NCBI GenBank assembly: GCA_005888465.1
Contig: VAYJ01000129.1
Location: 1-8,285 of the forward strand
DNA: 8,285 nucleotides
Source: Actinomycetota bacterium
Lineage (GTDB): Bacteria > Actinomycetota > UBA4738
Reading direction: 5' to 3'
Below are positions 5,476 through 8,285 of the stretch, piece after piece (the first letter of the stretch is position 1; every line of letters starts with the position of its first letter). Position numbers and translations under genes: made by a program. Below the pieces are notes generated by a model. The model did not search any database. It was not told where the DNA came from and was given only the letters and a program-made list of their open reading frames with translations.

Positions 5476-7361
5476 GTGCCCGTCCTCCGCGCCTCGGCCG
5501 GCTCGGGCCGGTGCAGGTGCTCGTGGATCGTCGCGGCCAGGCGCGGCCCCACCCCGGGCGTCGCGTCGATCTCCTCGGGCGAGGCGGTGCGCAGGCGCGC
5601 GACCGACCCGAACCGCTTCATGAGCGCCTTCTTGCGGCTGTCGCCGACCCCGCGGATGTCGTCCAGGACCGAGTGCAGGGCGCGCTTGGCGCGCTTCGCA
5701 CGGTGGTAGGTGATCGCGAACCGGTGCGCCTCGTCGCGGAGATGCTGCAGCAGGAACAGCGCCTCCGACCCGCGCGGGACGTCGAGCGGCTCCGGCTGGC
5801 CGGGGAGGTAGACCTCCTCCAGCCGCTTCGCCAGGCCGATCGCCGGGATCGCGAGGCCGCGTTCGATGAGGACCCGCTCGGCCACCGAGAGCTGCCCCCG
5901 CCCGCCGTCCACCACGATGAGCGATGGCGGGTAGGCGAACCGTCCGGGCCGCGTACGCGGTTCGGGCGACGAGTCCAGCCGGGCGAGCCGGCGGCGGAGC
6001 ACCTCCTCCATGCTGGCGAAATCGTCCTGTCCGGGCACGCCCTTGATCTCGAAGCGGCGGTAGTCGCTCCGCTTCGGCAGGCCGTCCTCGAACACGACCA
6101 TCGATCCGACCTTGTCGGTGGGGCCCAGGTTCGAGATGTCGTAGCACTCGATCCGAAGCGGCGCCATCGGCAGGCCGAGCACGTCGCCCAGGTCGGCGAG
6201 CGCTCGGGAGCGCGACGCGAAGTCCGACGCGCGCTTCAGCTTGTGGCGGACGAACGCCTCGGTCGCGTTGTGGTTCGCCGTCTGCAGCAGGCGACGTCCG
6301 TCTCCCCGCGCGGGGACGGAGACTCGGACCCGCGAGCCGCGCACCTGCGTGAGCCACGCCTCGAGCACCGGCTGGTCGGCCGGCCACGCGGGCACCAGGA
6401 TTCGGGGCGGGATCTCATCGCGATCCATGTACAGCTCCCGGAGGAAGCTCGCGACGAGCCCCGGGGCGTCGATGTCCTCGACCTTGTCGACCACCCAGCC
6501 GCGGCGGCCCATGACGCGGCCGCGGCGCACGAAGAACACCTGGAACGCGGCCTCGAGGTCGTCCTCCTGCATCCCGACGACGTCGAGGTCGTCGTGGCGC
6601 GAGAGCACCATCTCCTGGCTCTCCATCGCCTTGCGCGCGGCGGCGAGCTTGTCTCGGAGGCGCGCGGCGCGCTCGTACTCCAGGCGCTCCGACGCCTCGC
6701 CCATCTCGGACTCGAGCCGCTGCAGGACGGGCCGGTACTCGCCGCCGAGGAAGCTGGAGAGCGACTCGACCTGCTCGCGGTAGCTGTCCTCGGTGACGCC
6801 GGTGAGCGCCGGCACGCATGGGCCCGAGCAGCGCCCGATGTCGTAGTAGAGGCACGGCCGCCGGGCCCGCGCCCGCTGGTCGAAGAACGAGTTCGAACAG
6901 GTCCGCACGGGGAAGACCCGCGTCAGCGCGTCGAGCGTCTCGCGGATCGCGTACGCGTGGCCGAACGGGCCGAAGTACCGCACGCCCTTGCGCTTCGGCC
7001 CGCGCATCACGCGGGCGCGGGGCCACGTCTCGCCAACCGTCAGCGCCAGGTACGGGTAGGACTTGTCGTCGCGGTAGCGGACGTTGAACCGCGGCCGGTG
7101 CGACTTGATGAGGTTGTACTCGAGCATGAGCGCGTCGACCTCGGTGCGCGCCACGATCCACTCGACCGAGCGCGCCGCCGAGAGCATCGCCTCGGTCCGC
7201 GGGTGCAGCGGCCGGCTCCAGTAGGAGGCCAGGCGTTTGCGGAGCGAGATCGCTTTGCCGACGTAAACGACCCGTGCGTCGGCGTCCCGGAACAGGTAGG
7301 CGCCGGGCTGGTCGGGGATCGTCGAGGGCACAGGACGTAGAACGCTCGCCATCAAGGCCAT
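5472..7361 (-). CDS. uvrC: UvrABC system protein C (excision nuclease subunit)
   Basis: UvrC makes both incisions around a DNA lesion in nucleotide excision repair, working with UvrA and UvrB. The 629-residue frame has the GIY-YIG-type N-terminal nuclease domain (GAYLF at 20-24, VVYVGKA at 31-37, catalytic-region EYNLIK at 81-86), four cysteines C155, C170, C178 and C182 matching the family's metal/iron-sulphur site, and a UVR motif for UvrB contact (RLEYERAARLRDKL, 226-239). It also has the RNase H-like second nuclease domain (ECYDIS with Asp408, VVDGGRGQ with Asp485, RDEAHRFAITYHR with Asp543 and His546) and C-terminal helix-hairpin-helix motifs (about 569-617). Length and order are normal. 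Two ATGs are possible: 7361 (MALMAS...) and 7352 (MASVL...). Neither has a clear ribosome site. TAGAAT at 7365-7360 would place a transcript start right at ATG 7352, so the shorter, leaderless start may be the true one. Confidence 0.97.
   Translation of the reverse strand: MALMASVLRPVPSTIPDQPGAYLFRDADARVVYVGKAISLRKRLASYWSRPLHPRTEAMLSAARSVEWIVARTEVDALMLEYNLIKSHRPRFNVRYRDDKSYPYLALTVGETWPRARVMRGPKRKGVRYFGPFGHAYAIRETLDALTRVFPVRTCSNSFFDQRARARRPCLYYDIGRCSGPCVPALTGVTEDSYREQVESLSSFLGGEYRPVLQRLESEMGEASERLEYERAARLRDKLAAARKAMESQEMVLSRHDDLDVVGMQEDDLEAAFQVFFVRRGRVMGRRGWVVDKVEDIDAPGLVASFLRELYMDRDEIPPRILVPAWPADQPVLEAWLTQVRGSRVRVSVPARGDGRRLLQTANHNATEAFVRHKLKRASDFASRSRALADLGDVLGLPMAPLRIECYDISNLGPTDKVGSMVVFEDGLPKRSDYRRFEIKGVPGQDDFASMEEVLRRRLARLDSSPEPRTRPGRFAYPPSLIVVDGGRGQLSVAERVLIERGLAIPAIGLAKRLEEVYLPGQPEPLDVPRGSEALFLLQHLRDEAHRFAITYHRAKRAKRALHSVLDDIRGVGDSRKKALMKRFGSVARLRTASPEEIDATPGVGPRLAATIHEHLHRPEPAEARRTGT
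5484..5488 (-). promoter_or_regulatory. rapZ: Ribosome binding site of rapZ inside the end of uvrC
   Basis: GGAGG at 5488-5484 on the minus strand, 8 bases before GTG 5475. It supports this GTG over the in-frame GTG three codons later, which would be 17 bases away. Confidence 0.6.
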
Positions 7362-7365
7362 TCTA
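7360..7365 (-). promoter_or_regulatory. Candidate -10 box for a leaderless uvrC transcript
   Basis: TAGAAT (7365-7360) matches the TATAAT consensus at five of six positions. Exactly 7 bases separate it from the A of ATG 7352, so transcription would begin at the start codon. Leaderless mRNAs are common in actinomycetes. No good -35 box was seen at 17-18 bases. It overlaps the upstream ATG 7361, which would then be untranscribed. Confidence 0.4.
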
Positions 7366-7366
7366 G

Positions 7367-7390
7367 GATCGGGCGTCGCGTGCCCCGATC
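7367..7390 (-). repeat. Inverted repeat between the cupredoxin gene and uvrC
   Basis: GATCGGG (7367-7373) and CCCGATC (7384-7390) are perfect 7-base inverted arms around a 10-base loop. It begins 20 bases after the cupredoxin gene stop and ends one base before the TAGAAT box of uvrC. It may end the upstream transcript (no T-run follows) or serve as a protein site over the uvrC promoter. Confidence 0.45.
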
Positions 7391-7409
7391 AGGGATGCCG
7401 AACGGTGGG

Positions 7410-8285
7410 CTACTTCCCAGCAACGATGAACGTGCCCGTCATGGTCGACGGGTGCACATCACACCGGAAGAAGTACGACCCCGCCTTCAGGGAATCAACC
7501 TGGTAGGTGGCACTGGCGCTCGGCGCGACCAAGTCCGTCAGACCGCTCGCCCCGCCCAAACGGGTGGCTCCGGTGGGGTCTGTAAAGATCTCGAAGTTGT
7601 GCAGCGTGGTGTCCTGATTCTGGAACGTCACGCTGAACGCGGTGCCGGCGGGTGCGGCCAGGCACTTCGTGTCGAAGCCACTCCCCGAGGCGCCGCTCGG
7701 CGCCGCGATCTGCAGGCTGGTCCCGTTCGGCGAGCACGAGGCGGCGGGCGGCGGGACGGACGGCTGGCGCAGCGTCGGGGTGACCTCCGCGAGCTGGAGT
7801 GGGCCGGCAGGCAGGGCCACGTCCAGGTCCAGGTTCACAGAGTCGAACCACGAGACGGCGAGCTTGGTGCCGTCGGCGCTCACGGCGAGCGCTGGGGTCC
7901 AGCCGCCCGTCGACGACGGCATGGGCACCGACGAGAACGTCCCGCCCGCCTTCGCCGTCGCGAGCATCACGTCGTTGTCCTTGGTTTCCGCCCACGTGAC
8001 GAACTCGTCGCCGGCCTCGTCGACAGAGATCCCGGTCCCCCACCGCGCGTCGCCCTGTCCCCCCGCACCGGCCGTCGTCGACCCGAGCGTCTGGACGTTC
8101 CACGAACCGGTGCCGGTCGAAAGCGCCCGATGGATTCCCCCGTAGACGTCGTAATACGCGACGTCCGGATTCCCGTTCTTGTCGAGCACCATCGACACCC
8201 CGTAGCCGCCACCGCCGGGAATCGAGTCCGTCGACCACGCGCCAAACAAACGGGTCGCCACGCGTGTTGTCCCGGCGTCGCCGTA
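7410..8285 (-). CDS. Secreted repeat protein with C-terminal cupredoxin (blue copper) domain, C-terminal part
   Basis: The frame is open to the right edge, so the start and any signal peptide are outside the window; 291 residues are visible. The first half has three related repeats, at fragment residues 31-46 (SMVLDKNGNPDVAYYD), 86-100 (ISVDEAGDEFVTWAE) and 132-148 (ALAVSADGTKLAVSWFD), spaced about 46-55 residues apart, as in beta-propeller or sialidase-like repeats. A Pro/Ser-rich linker (about 169-183) leads to a plastocyanin-like domain (about 184-291). That domain has the four copper ligands of a type 1 site: His229 (LHNFEIFTD), Cys275 and His278 (FFRCDVHP) and Met282 (TMTGTF). The cupredoxin call is strong, and an extracytoplasmic location is expected from the domain types. 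The role is unknown; electron transfer or copper binding at the cell surface is possible. No link to the repair and glycolysis genes is evident. Confidence 0.78.
   Translation of the reverse strand, partial: YGDAGTTRVATRLFGAWSTDSIPGGGGYGVSMVLDKNGNPDVAYYDVYGGIHRALSTGTGSWNVQTLGSTTAGAGGQGDARWGTGISVDEAGDEFVTWAETKDNDVMLATAKAGGTFSSVPMPSSTGGWTPALAVSADGTKLAVSWFDSVNLDLDVALPAGPLQLAEVTPTLRQPSVPPPAASCSPNGTSLQIAAPSGASGSGFDTKCLAAPAGTAFSVTFQNQDTTLHNFEIFTDPTGATRLGGASGLTDLVAPSASATYQVDSLKAGSYFFRCDVHPSTMTGTFIVAGK

Noticed and set aside
4573..5709. A 378-codon plus-strand open frame opposite rapZ
   Set aside because: Same reasoning: a shadow of a well-supported gene with no family features.
5511..7340. A 609-codon plus-strand open frame opposite uvrC
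   Set aside because: It mirrors nearly the whole of uvrC, shows no recognisable motif and is explained by GC-biased third positions.
1..8285. CRISPR arrays, tRNA or rRNA genes, insertion sequences and phage attachment sites
   Set aside because: I saw no regularly spaced repeats, no cloverleaf or rRNA-like sequence, no transposase and no terminal inverted repeats. The deletions in the glycolytic genes are not marked by inserted DNA.

Overview
The window is a stretch of high-GC bacterial chromosome in which every recognisable gene lies on the minus strand, so transcription runs from right to left. The GC-rich codon use, the leaderless-looking uvrC promoter, the UvrC and RapZ sequence types, the lipoprotein-type family 5 solute-binding protein and the uvrC-rapZ-(...)-gap-pgk-tpiA order all suggest a deep-branching, possibly soil or metagenome-derived, actinomycete. 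That taxonomic reading is an inference and could be wrong at class level.

Right to left the layout is as follows. (1) The C-terminal part of a secreted or surface protein with propeller-like repeats and a terminal blue-copper (cupredoxin) domain (7410-8285, runs off the right edge). (2) uvrC, the nucleotide excision repair nuclease (5472-7361). (3) rapZ, a P-loop nucleotide-binding regulator, overlapping uvrC by 4 bases (4552-5475). (4) A glycolytic block gap-pgk-tpiA-apgM (402-4479), covering the triose-phosphate to 2-phosphoglycerate steps in one tightly packed unit with 4-base GTGA or ATGA overlaps. (5) A 166-base intergenic leader with a large inverted repeat. (6) The start of a family 5 (peptide/nickel-type) ABC transporter substrate-binding lipoprotein (2-235, runs off the left edge).

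The most noteworthy feature is damage limited to the glycolytic block. pgk has lost about 23 conserved codons in frame (near 3098-3106). tpiA is frameshifted by a gap of about 16-22 bases (near 1935-1943). apgM lacks about 20 N-terminal codons, including the metal-binding Asp-Gly motif (near 1591-1603). All the surrounding sequence matches its families well, and uvrC, rapZ and gap look complete. The lesions are therefore either recent real deletions or, at least as likely, assembly or sequencing losses in GC-rich DNA. I found no clearly new biological system. The other points of interest are the absence of yvcK and whiA between rapZ and gap, the use of an archaeal-type phosphoglycerate mutase, inverted repeats placed right next to candidate -10 boxes, and the cupredoxin-tipped repeat protein.
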